Positions 1-11,684 are shown, numbered from the stretch's first letter. The stretch is DNA of 64,000 nt from Plasmodium relictum (GCF_900005765.1 NC_041682.1:251636-315635); one strand, 5' to 3'. Notes: generated by a model from the letters alone, not told the origin. Translations and numbers: made by a program.

Positions 1-88
1 ATTTATATATATTTATATATATTTATATATATTTATATATATTTATATATATATATAAATATATATATAAATATATATAAATATATAA
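1..88. repeat. AT-rich short tandem repeat
   Basis: The left edge consists of a decamer-like repeat of the form ATTTATATAT that runs into ATATATAA units. It lies in the 3' flank of the Hsp40 gene. The remaining flank to 564 is T-rich non-coding sequence in which I see no gene. Confidence 0.9.
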
Positions 89-564
89 TGAGTTTGCAAA
101 AAAGAATCATTAAAACAAAGAGCTTATCGAATTGTAACAATTTCCCATATTTACAATTTATTATTTTTATTTATTTTATTTTTTCATTTTAATGTGTGAT
201 AAATAGAACAGATAAGCTATATAAAAATATTTAAAAATTTAAATATTCAAAATTTCAATATGTAAAAAAAAAAAGAAAAAGAAAAAAAATGATTTAATTA
301 AATATCGGTATCTATATATAATATCATATTAATTTTTCTTCATTGTTTTAATAATATATATAATATATTTTTTTTTATTATGACTATTAATTTGATTAAA
401 ATATTTAAGAATATTCTTTTTTCTTTTTTTTCTTATTTCCATTGATACTAAAAATATATCAGTAAGATTTAGATCTTATCTTTACTATATTTTATTTAAT
501 ATATTGTTTCTATTTTATTGTATATTTGCATATAATATTTCTAAAATTTTTTATTTTATTTTTT

Positions 565-1969
565 TTAAAAAGTGTTTGCCAATACTTCTCTTATTATTCT
601 CTTTTTTTCACTAGTTAAACTTTTAGGAAATACAATATCAAACTCTACTATTAAGTCTCCTTTCATACCAGGATGTTTTGAAGAAGGCATTCCTTCATTT
701 GCTACTATTTTTCTTGTTTTGGGTGTTACTATATCGTCTACTCTTACATTTATATCTCTGTTATCTAATGATTTTACAATAAATTGAAAACCAGTTAAAG
801 CTTTATCAAGTGGTACTGGACATTTATATATTAAATGATTTGAATCTCTTAAAAAACGATCATGTGCTTTTGTTTTTACTTTAAAAACTAAATCTCCTGG
901 CTGGGCCATGGGGGATAATTGATCCCCTTCTCCGTAAAAAGTAATTTTTGTTCCATCTTTCCATCCTGCTTTTACATCTATTGTTACAAAATTATCATCT
1001 TCATAACTTTTCGCTCCCATGAATCTTTTTCTTGTTATTTTTAATTTTTTTTTACATCCACTATATAATTCTTCTAATGTTAAAGAAAGAGGTACCTCAT
1101 ATGTTGCTGGTTTGTTATAGTTGTTAGAATTTATATCTATAGGAATATATGAAAACAAAAATATATATATATATATATATATAAAGTATGGGTTATTATA
1201 ATAATCAAATAAAAAATTATGTTTATTAATATTTTATACTAAGACTTTATCATTTTTTTTAATTACTCTAATTTTATTAATATAAATTTTTTTTTTTTTT
1301 TTTATCGATCTTATTTATGTCTTTTATTATTTTTATTTTTTTTTTTATTTTGTTTATTCTTTTGTTAACTTGTATTAGTAGATGGTCTTGCTTTTCTTGA
1401 AGTCATGTTGACGAAAGTAGAAAAAGGAGAAAAATCCTCATCAAATGCTGATGTAAAGGAAAATTGACTATCTGATCCAAATATTCTACTAAATAACTCT
1501 GATGGGTCTACTCCACTATAAACATATGTACTTCCTCCAGTAGGTATTGATCCTTTTAACCCTTCTTCTCCATATGTATCATAAATTTTTCTCTTTTCTT
1601 CATCAGATAAAACATCATAAGCTTCAGCTATATTTTTAAATTTCTCTTCTGCTTCCTTTTTTGATTTAACATCCTTATGCTTATCAGGGTGCCACATCAT
1701 GGCTAATTTTCTATAAGCTTTTTTCAAATCATTTGTTGTACAGTCTTTACTAACTCCTAATATAGAATAATAATCCTACAAAAAAAAAAAAAAAAAAAAA
1801 AATATATCAATGTAATTAATTGGTATTAAAATATTTATTTCTATTCCTTTCATTATGTATCTTATTTATTTATGTATTAATTTTAATTTCTCTTTTATGA
1901 AAATGTTTCTCGTTTTTTCTTTTTAGAAAATCTTTTACAAAGATTGTATCATTCATTTACCTTTCCCAT
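565..1969 (-). CDS. SIS1: Type II Hsp40 co-chaperone, SIS1-like
   Basis: This is a DnaJ-type co-chaperone that would stimulate Hsp70 ATPase and deliver unfolded clients, probably in the cytosol because no signal peptide is visible. I rebuilt three exons: complement(join(565..1136, 1370..1775, 1961..1969)), 328 residues. Exon 1 holds only ATGGGAAAG (MGK), exon 2 the J domain, exon 3 the client-binding domain. Phases agree at both junctions. The J domain runs from about residue 4 to 70 with the HPD motif in WHPDK. A short Gly/Ser/Phe-rich linker with a [12 protein letters not shown] segment follows, then a DnaJ C-terminal domain starting near [19 protein letters not shown]. There is no cysteine zinc finger, so it is type II (DNAJB/Sis1) rather than type I. 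The C-terminus lacks EEVD. Poly-A/T tracts lie in both introns. The family call is secure; the SIS1 name follows P. falciparum usage. Confidence 0.93.
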
Positions 1970-3255
1970 TTTTTATTCATATAAAAATTATAATTTAAAC
2001 CTTTACAAAATTTACAATTACTTTATTAGAGGACAAAAAAAAAAAAAAAAATTCATTTAAAAGATAAATTATACGACAAAATATTTTTCAATTTTTTTTT
2101 TTTTTTTTGGAAAATTTAAAATTTAACCGTGAAATATAATTTTAAGAGATTTTTAAAATTAAAAAAAAAAAATAAATAAAAAATTACCAAAGAAGTACAT
2201 AACACTATTTTTATGAAAAATATTAATTTAAAATTTATATTCTAATTGTTTATTTTTTTTTTTTTTATTATTATTATTACTTTAATATTAAATACAAAAT
2301 ATTGAAAAAATATTTATTTTTTTAAGAACTATTAATTAAAAAAAATAAAAAATATTTATGTAAATGATGTTCATGATAAATATGAAATATTTCTTTTTTA
2401 TTCTTTAAATTAAATTATTTTATAGAATAATATTTTATTATTATTTATTTTTATATTTTTTCTTATTAAATATATATTTCAATTATATATATATATATTA
2501 TAAAGTTTATTCATTTTTTTTATTTATATATGTTTCATTTATTTTGTATATATTTTTATTTCATATGTATTTTTTTTAATATTGGTTATCTTTTTTTCCT
2601 TCTTTATATTATTTTTTTTTTTGTTAATAATTTAACAAAATGATATAAAAAAAGTTCTTTTTTATTTTTCAAAATTATGCTTAAATTATATTATAATATT
2701 ATAAAAATTAATAAGGTTTTCTCTACCGAAGTTATTTTTATTTTTTTATTTTTTTTTTTTCATCACAAGTTTTAATAATATAAAAAAAACAAATATATTT
2801 TTGACAGAAAAAAAAAGTAATATATCAATGTGAAGCTTATAAAGAAAAAAAAAAATAAATAAATAAAAAGTATTACTTAAAATAATATTAAAATAAAAGG
2901 TAATTTACAATATATAATATATAGAATAATGAATTGGAATTTTTTTTTTTTTTTTCCATTATAACATATTTTTAAAAAATATATAAAGTTAAAATTGAAG
3001 ACAAAAAATAGTCATAACCTTTTGGAAATTAAGGTAAATAAAAGGATATTTAAGCATACCTTTTTCTTATATTACAACTAAAAAATATTAATTTTATCTT
3101 TGTTTTATATATATATAAAAACTACAATACACATATTTATATATAAAAGTTACAAATATTAAAGTATGTATAAGAAAAATATTACTTTGGTAAACATAAT
3201 TTAAATATCTGTCTTTAATCTTTTTTTGGAGTTTTTCTTAAAAATTCAAATTCGT
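1970..3255. other. Intergenic region, Hsp40 5' flank
   Basis: About 1.3 kb of A/T homopolymer-rich DNA lies upstream of the Hsp40 start and downstream of the next gene, both on the minus strand. It should hold the Hsp40 promoter and 5' UTR. I see no supportable ORF, RNA gene or motif. Confidence 0.7.
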
Positions 3256-3756
3256 TTAAGGGATTAAACGAACAATAGAATCGTCAACTATTGTTTCATA
3301 TTTATCAGAAGAATAAAATTTACATTCTTTTTTTACATTATCCAATAATTCATTAACATTTTTACTTTTCATATATTCATCATAACAATCTTTATTTTTC
3401 CATAACCTTAACTGTAAATAACTTAATGGAGAATTTTGCCAATTAATTGCTTTAAATAATTTTGTATATTCATACCCTTTATTTTTAAATGAATGAATAT
3501 TTAATTTGTTATAATTCTTCTCAAAATTTTTTATATTCTTATCATCTACTATATATTCATCAACAAATATTAAATCACCATATACTCCTTTATTTTTTTT
3601 TTTTTTTTCATATTCTATTTTACCGTATATATATCCACAAAAACTGCCAATAAATAACCAAACAAAATTTCGATGGCCAATACTAGATGCTTTATACCAA
3701 TTTGAAAAACTTTCTATTTTCTGTTTTAATATAATATAGTAATCCATTTTTTTCAT
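3256..3756 (-). CDS. Small one-span membrane protein, possible ABM-like fold
   Basis: A single-exon ORF of 166 residues starts at 3756; a second in-frame Met lies three codons later at 3747. Residues about 25-45 (FVWLFIGSFCGYIYG) form one membrane span, so the protein is probably anchored with a short N-terminal tail. The remainder is a compact alpha/beta region. A segment around SYLQLRLWKNKDCYDEYMKS and the ending YETIVDDSIVRLIP recall the ferredoxin-like antibiotic-biosynthesis-monooxygenase barrel (aromatic plus W-x-S/N-x-E/D-x-[YF] strand-helix). That resemblance is by eye only, and no catalytic residues can be assigned. It appears to be a conserved Plasmodium protein of unknown function, since it has little low complexity and codons look constrained. 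It lies between Hsp40 and the transferase gene, all on the minus strand but far apart. Confidence 0.75.
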   Translation of the reverse strand: MKKMDYYIILKQKIESFSNWYKASSIGHRNFVWLFIGSFCGYIYGKIEYEKKKKNKGVYGDLIFVDEYIVDDKNIKNFEKNYNKLNIHSFKNKGYEYTKLFKAINWQNSPLSYLQLRLWKNKDCYDEYMKSKNVNELLDNVKKECKFYSSDKYETIVDDSIVRLIP

Positions 3757-4048
3757 TTTATTATTTATTTTTTTTTTTTTTTCCTTTTACTTCTTTAATA
3801 TTGTATATTTTTTAAAATATGTTATTCATAATATCTTCTTAATAATATTCTACAAGCAAAAAACTTTTTTTCATCTTTTATTTTAAAATTTAATCATGTA
3901 TAACAATATATGAAATTAAAATGTTTTTATTTCATAAATTATATGTAAAATAAGGAATTCATTATTCTGTCATAGGATTTCTAATATATAGGATCATACT
4001 TTTTTTTTTAATTTTTAAAAAAATAGAGATTACTTTAAAAGAATAAAT

Positions 4049-4114
<66 letters not shown>

Positions 4115-4624
4115 TAAAATATTAAAAATAAATATATTTCTTCTATATTGAAAAAAGAGAAAAATAATGTTATTTATTAAAAAAATTAATTCTTTATGGT
4201 AAATACTTTTTATTTTCCATTTTTTTTTATAATTAAAAATATAATTAAAATCTTTTAAAAATATATCAAATATATATATTTTATTTTATATACCTAAGAA
4301 TTCAAATTAAAAATAATTTCATAATTGATAATATTTTTTTTTTTTTTTCTATGCTATTCTTCATATTTAAAAAAAAAAAATGTTTACAACAGTTATATAT
4401 AGTTTTAAGCCTTCATTAGTAATCATTTAATATTTTTATTATATATACATATTTTTTATTATAAAAGTAAAATAAATTAAATTCAAATATAACAAAAAAA
4501 AATAATTATAATTAAAATGAAATCAATACACTTAATAAAAATATTTACATATATATATGTACTCATATTCTTTTACCTATCAAATTAAAAATTATAAATA
4601 AAATAAAACATATAATATTAATAA
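3757..4624. other. Intergenic region with long (AT)n tract
   Basis: Non-coding A/T-rich DNA upstream of the small membrane-protein gene. It carries a perfect AT dinucleotide run of about 60 bp near 4050-4110. I see no gene. Confidence 0.7.
4050..4111. repeat. (AT)n microsatellite
   Basis: An uninterrupted AT dinucleotide run of roughly 30 units is directly visible. Such tracts are common between Plasmodium genes and are length-polymorphic. Confidence 0.95.
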
Positions 4625-4941
4625 TTATATATTAAATAAATATAAAAAATAGTTAAAAAAAAAAAGAAATAATAAATAAATATATATTAATATATATGCA
4701 CATATATTTTTTTCTTCAGATGAGTTTGTGCCAAATATTATAGCTAATAAAAAAAACAATAAATTTTTAAAACGGTAAAATAGTTTATAACATAAATTAT
4801 CAATATAATCCAGATATAACATAATTTGAAATTTCGAAGAATCTCTTATCTTTTTCAAAACATAGAATATTTTTTTATATACATTTTATTTTGGCTCCCC
4901 CTAATATTCTTCAGCCTTTTTTCTAAGAATTTTAGTATCAT
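4625..4941 (-). CDS. Candidate small gene, frame broken once
   Basis: Sequence here is richer in G/C than its surroundings and reads like coding DNA on the minus strand in two overlapping frames. Frame one begins at an ATG at 4941-4939 (MILKFLEKRLKNIRGSQNK...) and stops at a TGA at 4857-4855. Frame two runs from there as KKIRDSSKFQIMLYLDYIDN..., includes one membrane span (LLFFLLAIIFG) and ends at 4625. One extra base in the TTTT run (AAAA on the + strand, 4857-4860) would join them into about 105 residues. I do not recognise the protein; a basic helix followed by a single span suits a small organellar membrane protein. It could also be non-coding with chance ORFs. No intron with plausible length solves the break. 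Confidence 0.35.
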
Positions 4942-5149
4942 TTTTTTTTTTTCTTTTTTTTCTAATGTAATTAAAAAATTCTGTAAACTAATAAATACTA
5001 AAAATTCGAAATATTTTTTTTTCCTTTCTGTAAAAATTAGTAATGTTTTGAAATATTATTAATATCTTTAAGGACTATTCATATTTTGAATTTGTGTTAT
5101 AAAAAAAAAAAAAAAAAGTTATAATTTTTCATTTCTTTATACTTTTCTT

Positions 5150-6295
5150 TTAATCTGTTTTATCCAAATTATTCTGAGTACCTTTAATAAGAACACTACA
5201 ATTTAATTTCTCTTTAAATGGAACTTTAAATTCAGCATTCTGATATTTAAAAACTCTATGCTTGTTAAAAAATTCTTTCATAGGAATTTCTTTTGATCCA
5301 ATTTCCTTTTTATAAGGTAACAACATCCCAAGATCCCATAACTGAAATTTTTGATATTCTAATAATTTGGCTAAAGCACATAATTGAATAGTACCAGCAC
5401 AGCTTTTTCTTTGAAAACCTGTTAAGCTAGTATAAATAGATCCTACAGTATTTCCAATTTCACCTGCTACTAATTTATCTTCATACCAAACTTCAACAGA
5501 ATGCATTTGAACATTTTTATAAGTTATACTTTTTTCAAAAATTTTTTTAAATTCTTTTTGAACAAATGGATATAACCAATTTTGCCCGTGCTTTTCTACT
5601 ATCCCTTCTATAACACCATCAAAATCTTTATCTATAGTTATATAAAAATTTTTGCATTTTTTTTTTACTTTTTTTGAAATATGTATTTCACTAGGATGCA
5701 TACATGATCTAATATAGTGAATCTTCGGAATTAATAAACACTCTTTGTATATTTTAGTTTCATAATTTTCTATTTTATAAACTTTCTGCTTACTTGCTAC
5801 TGGTATAAAACCTTCGTAAAATAACTGACAAATAAATGATGCATCACAATGTACACACCAAGTATTTTCATGTTCATAATTTTCTTCTATTAAAATATCA
5901 ACAATTTTTTCAATATTATGATATGGAGTAAGTAAAGGATAAAAGTTTAAGCAATTATTATTTTTCATCAAATTAAATATTTTTGTTAACATTTCTGGTT
6001 CTTCCTTTGATATTTTTTCTATAATTTTGTTTATATTTACATCGTCATCAAGCTTTATTATTCTTCTTTTATCTCCACTTGTTTCATTTTTCTGGTCACT
6101 TATATCATTTTGTTCATCCTTATTTTTAATATTTCCTCTTTGGTTACTTTCTTCATTACTTTTAGCATCATTTTCGTTATCCCTATATATAACATTACCT
6201 TCCACTATTTTTCTTTTTTCAACTTTTTCATTCTCATTTTTAATTTCACCAGTTAATTTGTTTGTATCATTTTTTAAATTTTCATAAGCACTCAT
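5150..6295 (-). CDS. Leucyl/phenylalanyl-tRNA-protein transferase (LFTR)
   Basis: The enzyme would add Leu or Phe from an aminoacyl-tRNA to proteins with N-terminal Lys/Arg, creating an N-degron (bacterial Aat-type reaction, GNAT-related fold). The single-exon ORF has 381 residues. Residues 1 to about 90 are charged low complexity rich in Asn, Lys, Glu and Asp. The conserved part starts near residue 95. HSVEVWYEDKLVAGEIGNTVG at about 263-283 matches the family core (HSVE-W-x(n)-L-x-G-G-x-Y-G-x(3)-G), and the conserved C-terminal block with WDLGMLLPY and EFFNKHR follows. No signal peptide or transit-like start is visible, so a cytosolic site is likelier than the apicoplast. Bacterial enzymes are around 230 residues, so the extra length is the N-terminal extension plus loops. 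From memory an orthologue sits at the same place on P. falciparum chromosome 2. Confidence 0.9.
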   Translation of the reverse strand: MSAYENLKNDTNKLTGEIKNENEKVEKRKIVEGNVIYRDNENDAKSNEESNQRGNIKNKDEQNDISDQKNETSGDKRRIIKLDDDVNINKIIEKISKEEPEMLTKIFNLMKNNNCLNFYPLLTPYHNIEKIVDILIEENYEHENTWCVHCDASFICQLFYEGFIPVASKQKVYKIENYETKIYKECLLIPKIHYIRSCMHPSEIHISKKVKKKCKNFYITIDKDFDGVIEGIVEKHGQNWLYPFVQKEFKKIFEKSITYKNVQMHSVEVWYEDKLVAGEIGNTVGSIYTSLTGFQRKSCAGTIQLCALAKLLEYQKFQLWDLGMLLPYKKEIGSKEIPMKEFFNKHRVFKYQNAEFKVPFKEKLNCSVLIKGTQNNLDKTD

Positions 6296-7559
6296 TTTTT
6301 CTATTTTTTTTTTTTTTTTTCCCTTTTTTCTCTATTCTTTAAAAGGAAATTTTTTTTTATTTTAATGTTAGTATATATATTGCTTAATTCTTATTAAATT
6401 TTTAATTCGATATAAAACTTAATAAAATATGTATCTTCCTTTATAACAAAAGGAAATATAAGACTTTTTATTTATATTACTTTGTTTTGTTTCAAATATA
6501 TTTTTTTATTTAATTTATTTCAAAAAAAAAAAAAAAAAAACAATGGATTAAGAAAACAATTTCTATAAATATAATTACTTCATTCTTCTATTAACACATA
6601 TAAATGTACTTCCTCATTTTTGAATAATTTAATAAAATTAATTACACATTATTCTCATTTTTTTATTTTCTAATATAAAAAAAAAAAAAGAAATCAAAAT
6701 AATTCATAAAATTTTTAATTTTATTTATCTTTTTTTTTTTTTTTTCTCTTTTTATAAATGTCTGAAACGCAAAAAAAAAAAAAAAAAAATTTAAATATAT
6801 GAAGAAATAGATAAAAAAAAAAAAATGAAATAAAATAAAATAAAATAAATTTAAAAATATACAAATGTAAAAAAAGAACATATATATATTTTTAAATTAA
6901 TATTATATAATTTTGCAAAATTGATATTTTTTTTTTTTCATAATAATAACAAATATATATGAACAAAAATTACTGTAAAAATAACTAAATCCAGTAAGTT
7001 TTCAAGTAAAAAACAAGTGTAAATTCATGAAGGAAAATTAAATGAAGATAATATTATCTAATACATATAAATATGTATATATACTTAGAAAAATTATAAT
7101 TTAAAAAGATAATTAAAAAGTTATTTTTCATTTTTTTTTTTTACAATCTTAAGAATTATATAAATAAAAATTTTTCTCTATTCTATAAAGATTACATATT
7201 TTGCTAAAAAAGAAAAAAAAAACATAACAAAGCAAAGTAAATTAAAACAGATTAAATGAAATATAATATGAAACATAATACAAGAAATGGCATAAAGTAA
7301 GAAACAATAAAAGTGGAATTAAAAAAAAAAAAAAAGATAAATAATTAAACTTGAAGTAATTTAATATTAAAAAAAAAAGATATATGTCTATATAGAATAA
7401 AACGACTTATAGCTACCAAAAGATAAAAAAAAAAAAAAATTATAAAAATCTAATAAATATGTACTTTGGTGTTTTATTTATAAATAAAAATAAAGACATA
7501 CATATAAATAAATAATAAAAAAAATTTTCATTTAAATATATATATATATATATATGTTT
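6296..7559. other. Intergenic region, LFTR 5' flank
   Basis: About 1.26 kb of homopolymer-rich non-coding sequence between two minus-strand genes. A 72-codon reading frame inside it is almost only Phe, Lys, Ile and Tyr from T/A runs, and I do not accept it. No RNA gene or motif is visible. Confidence 0.7.
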
Positions 7560-10208
7560 CTATGAAAATATATGTCTTTTCCAAATTGTAATACCAAGAA
7601 AACTTACTAAAAAAATAACTTGAATTATCATACTAATTAAATTAGAATAAATAAATCCATATAAGTCTAAATTTACATAAAAAGCTAAAATTAATCCAAG
7701 AAGGTGCATCAAAAACATAAAATTAAAAAAAGTAAAAAAAGAAATTTTATGTTGTAATCCAATTCCTTTTATAATACTATTTAATAAAGAACATAATGCC
7801 TCAAATAACAATTCAACTATTAATAATGGAAATATTTCCATTAACTTATTCTGTAAATTTATATCACTATAAAAGAAAAGTATAATATTTTTATGATATA
7901 TGTACATAATAATTAAACAGAAATAAAGAAAAAATAACAAAAGAAAAAAAGCTAATACAATTTCTGAAAATTTTCTTTTCTTTTTTTTGTTTTGGTTTGA
8001 ACTTATATATATTCCTGTGATTTTAGATAATACTATACCATATGAATTAGATACATAATAAACTAAATTTAAAAAGTTAGTTATTTGTACAAAAGTCGCT
8101 GTTGAAGTTAAACACAAATATGTAGATTCGAATAATTGCAACTCAAAAGCTAATACTTCAAAAAATACATTTTTTATATTTACTTTTGTAATTTTTAAAA
8201 AAAATTTTATAACTTCATCAGAGGGAATATGGCAAAAAAGAAAATATAAGTTATAAATACTTGGATTCTTTATATGTATAAATGTATTTTTATCACTATA
8301 TGATTTCCTTTCACAATCATCACTTTTTGAAAATATATTATTATTATCATCTGATTTTATGTATTCTTCATCATACACAATTGTATCTCCACACTCCCAT
8401 TCTTTATATCCATACCTCTCTTTTTTTACTCCATCTAATTGTTCTTCCATTACTTTTAATTGTTTTTCATTAACAGCATTCTCTTCTAAATGTGGCACCT
8501 CATTTTCATAATTGTAATTATCATTATTTATAAATAAAATGTGTTTTTCTCTTTTATCTTCCTTACTTTCAAATAAATGTACATTTTTTGCAAAACATTT
8601 GCATTTTTCAATGTATAGTTTCAAGAAAAATAAAATAAAAAGAAAATTAATAATACTAACTAATAGAAAAGATAAAGATGCTCCAATATATTTCAGGTGA
8701 AATTTAAATACGAAAAGATAACAAAATAAATTTAATAAAAAAAAAGAAAAAATAGATGTTAATAGACTAGGATATATATTATTATGCAATATTAAAAACC
8801 TTCTGGTACTTTCATATAAGAAAAGTGGCAAAAAAGAAATCAACAAAATTTGAAGAGTTGAAATAAAAGCCTTAAGCATAATTATATATTCATTTTTTAG
8901 ATTACAAAAAATATACCTTAAAATAATATACATAAAAAATTTTAATAAAAAGAAAAAAAAAAAGACAAAAAAACAAAAAAAGAAAAACATAAAATATGTA
9001 CAATTTAAAATTAGCCAAGAAAAATCAGCATTACCAATTCCAATTGAATGACTGCAAAAGAAATCTAAACTGTTTGATAAACCGTCAATCACTGAAGATA
9101 AAACTGTATAAACACTAATGGCAACACCAAATCCTGCTATTTCATAATAATCACAAGTATTTGATACATATAAATTCAAAATAATAAAAAAAGAAGTAGT
9201 AATAAAATAAGAAATCATTGTTTGAAATGATCTAATAAATATCTCGTTACATAATTTCTTAATTGTTTTTAAAATTTCATAAAAAAAATTAATTTTTTTT
9301 TTTTCTTCTTTCCTTTTCCTTTCTTTTCTCTTTTTCTCTTTTTTTGGTAACAAATAATTACTTTTCTTATTCCGCCTATAATATTCATCATATGTATTAT
9401 CAATAGACGATTCTTTATTGGAATCTTTAAATGATAATAAATTAAAAAATTTCATTTCACCTTTCTTTTGCATGTTAGTATGAGCACTTTTATAAGAAGT
9501 GTATTCAAAAGATGAAGATAAAGATGAAGAAGAATAGTTAGAAGTAGGAGTAGAAGTAGAAGTAGAAGTAGAAGAAGAAGAAGAATTAAAAGTAGATGTG
9601 TATGAGGATAGAAAAGAATTTACTGTTAAATAATTTGAAATCAAATTATTCGAAAATTGTTTTAATTTATTTAAATGTTTATTACTGCTTGTTATTATAT
9701 CCACATCGTTATTCTTAAAAATTTCTTTTTTTTCTAAATAATCACTCTTTGCATGACATTTCTTATAAATAAAATTATCTTTACTCTTATAATTTGAAAA
9801 TACATAGAAATCATTATATAAAAATGGTATATGAAAATTTTTTAATTTTTGTAACAAATTTAATAAATTAAAATTTGAACTCTCTTTATTTTTTTTATAT
9901 TTATATTTCATATTAAAAATGTTACTATAAATTGATTTCTCAGTAGAGCATTTTAAATCTTTTTCCTGTTCTGAATTTATCTTTTCCATTTTGTTACTAT
10001 TTGAAAAATTAATAAATGATTTCAAATTTCTAAGGTTATTATTATTTATATTATTTACATTTACACATTCACCACTCTTATAATTTAAATGAAATCTTCT
10101 ATTATTATAGTATACATTTTTTGAATTTATACTTTCAAAATCAGAATACTCCATCAAATAATAACAATCATTTTTATCTAATATATTCCAAAAGTTGGAT
10201 GATTCCAT
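7560..10208 (-). CDS. MATE-family efflux transporter
   Basis: Single-exon gene of 882 residues encoding a multidrug and toxic-compound extrusion (MATE) type antiporter, which would export small organic molecules against H+ or Na+. About 12 hydrophobic spans occupy residues ~325-530 and ~640-882 as two halves. The first half carries IAGFGVAISVYTVLSSVIDGLSNS..HSIG, corresponding to the MATE segment with Gly-rich TM and Q/S-x-x-G. The second half repeats it as FESTYLCLTSTATFVQITNFLN...YYVSNSYGIVLSKITG. A soluble loop of about 110 residues (Glu/Asp/Lys-rich) joins the halves. An unusual N-terminal extension of about 320 residues is hydrophilic and contains a Ser/Thr run (about 9487-9600 in DNA). 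Bacterial and human MATEs are 450-600 residues, so the excess is Plasmodium-specific. From memory the P. falciparum orthologue is annotated as a multidrug efflux pump. Confidence 0.88.
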   Translation of the reverse strand: MESSNFWNILDKNDCYYLMEYSDFESINSKNVYYNNRRFHLNYKSGECVNVNNINNNNLRNLKSFINFSNSNKMEKINSEQEKDLKCSTEKSIYSNIFNMKYKYKKNKESSNFNLLNLLQKLKNFHIPFLYNDFYVFSNYKSKDNFIYKKCHAKSDYLEKKEIFKNNDVDIITSSNKHLNKLKQFSNNLISNYLTVNSFLSSYTSTFNSSSSSTSTSTSTPTSNYSSSSLSSSFEYTSYKSAHTNMQKKGEMKFFNLLSFKDSNKESSIDNTYDEYYRRNKKSNYLLPKKEKKRKERKRKEEKKKINFFYEILKTIKKLCNEIFIRSFQTMISYFITTSFFIILNLYVSNTCDYYEIAGFGVAISVYTVLSSVIDGLSNSLDFFCSHSIGIGNADFSWLILNCTYFMFFFFCFFVFFFFFLLKFFMYIILRYIFCNLKNEYIIMLKAFISTLQILLISFLPLFLYESTRRFLILHNNIYPSLLTSIFSFFLLNLFCYLFVFKFHLKYIGASLSFLLVSIINFLFILFFLKLYIEKCKCFAKNVHLFESKEDKREKHILFINNDNYNYENEVPHLEENAVNEKQLKVMEEQLDGVKKERYGYKEWECGDTIVYDEEYIKSDDNNNIFSKSDDCERKSYSDKNTFIHIKNPSIYNLYFLFCHIPSDEVIKFFLKITKVNIKNVFFEVLAFELQLFESTYLCLTSTATFVQITNFLNLVYYVSNSYGIVLSKITGIYISSNQNKKKKRKFSEIVLAFFLLLFFLYFCLIIMYIYHKNIILFFYSDINLQNKLMEIFPLLIVELLFEALCSLLNSIIKGIGLQHKISFFTFFNFMFLMHLLGLILAFYVNLDLYGFIYSNLISMIIQVIFLVSFLGITIWKRHIFS

Positions 10209-11684
10209 ATTTGAAAAAAAAATAAAATATAAAAACTATTTGAAAAAAAAAAAAAAATTAATAAAAATTTGAAAATATATGTAACATTCATATTTTAATC
10301 TTAACTATCTATTTAATGAAATATATTACTATATAAGAACTACTTATACAAACATAATTCTGTACAATAAGATTAAGGCTTTTTTCTTTTTTTTTCTTTA
10401 TCTAATTGATAAATAGGGAAATATTTTTAAAATTAAGAAATTAAAACAAAAAAAAAAAAAAAAGATAAGGAAATAATAAAGAGAACTTATATCTAAAATA
10501 TTAAGAACAAAAAATATCAAAACTAATAATTGATTATTTGTTTTGTATTAATTTGAGAGTCATACAAAAACATAAAATAAAATAAAATAAAAACAAATTT
10601 CTGAATTATCCTTAAGAGAATTGTAAAAATTAAATAGCATTATGTAATTTAAAGATTTTAAATAAAATTATTTAATTTTTATATAAGTTTTCATAACTTG
10701 AAAAGTTTTATTTTTATTTTTATAAAATTCCAATTTAACAAAAATTTATCAATTTTTGTGACAAATTTTATATCATTTTACTATAATTATTTGAGTTTTA
10801 TTCATATGTTTAATTTTGTTATATGATAAAATTAATTTCCAGATCATTGATATACATATGTATGAATAAAACATATTTTACAAAAAAAAGAAGTATATAT
10901 AAAAATTTAGTTACATAAATATTTTTATCTCATATTTCCTTTAAGAAAAAAATGTATCAAAATAAATTCAATTATGCTTCATTATTTTTGTGTAATTTTT
11001 CTTTATCCTTTTTAGAAATTATGCAAATTTATTTTATTATAAATATATATAAATATATATATATATATTAAATTTTTAGCCTAAATTGTAAGGATTCAAA
11101 CTAATGTAATAAAATAATAAAATTATAACAAACATATTTATTTTTAAAAAAATACAAAAAACTTATTTTGTTTATGAAGAAGCAATTTTTAAGAAATTAT
11201 ATATTATAAACAATTCTTTTTGAAAAATTAACTAAATTTATTAACAATAAACTTGAAATTTTTTAAAATTAGTTTTAATTTTTTCACTTGATTAATATAC
11301 TTTTGTTCTATTTTATTAACCTAGCTTTTTTCTTTTTCTTTTTTTACATAAAATATTCATATTTTTCCTTCAAAAATTATTTCTAACAAAAAAAAAAAAA
11401 AAAATTTAAATTATGAGAATTTTAGAGGATCTTGAAAAACATTTAAAGCATAATTATAAATTTATAAGGAATGGCTATTAAAAATTTAAAAAATTGAATT
11501 TCTTTAAATAAATCTGATTTTTTTGAATTAACCGAAAATGTTAATCTTTAAAAAAGAAAAAAAAAAAGTTGAAATTGAATTACGAATTAAAAAATAAGTA
11601 GAAAGAAAAACAGATAAAAATAGAAAAAAAGATATATATATATATAGATGTAATTTATTTTCATTTTTTTTTTTTTTTTTTTAA
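10209..11684. promoter_or_regulatory. Divergent intergenic region, MATE / SRR1-like
   Basis: About 1.5 kb separate the two start codons of oppositely transcribed genes, so this stretch must hold both promoters and 5' UTRs. It is A/T rich with several poly-A/T runs. I see no ORF, RNA gene or recognisable transcription-factor site. Confidence 0.6.

Noticed and set aside
6663-6881. 72-codon minus-strand frame
   Set aside because: Composition is almost wholly Phe/Lys/Ile/Tyr from T/A runs, with no balanced codon use.
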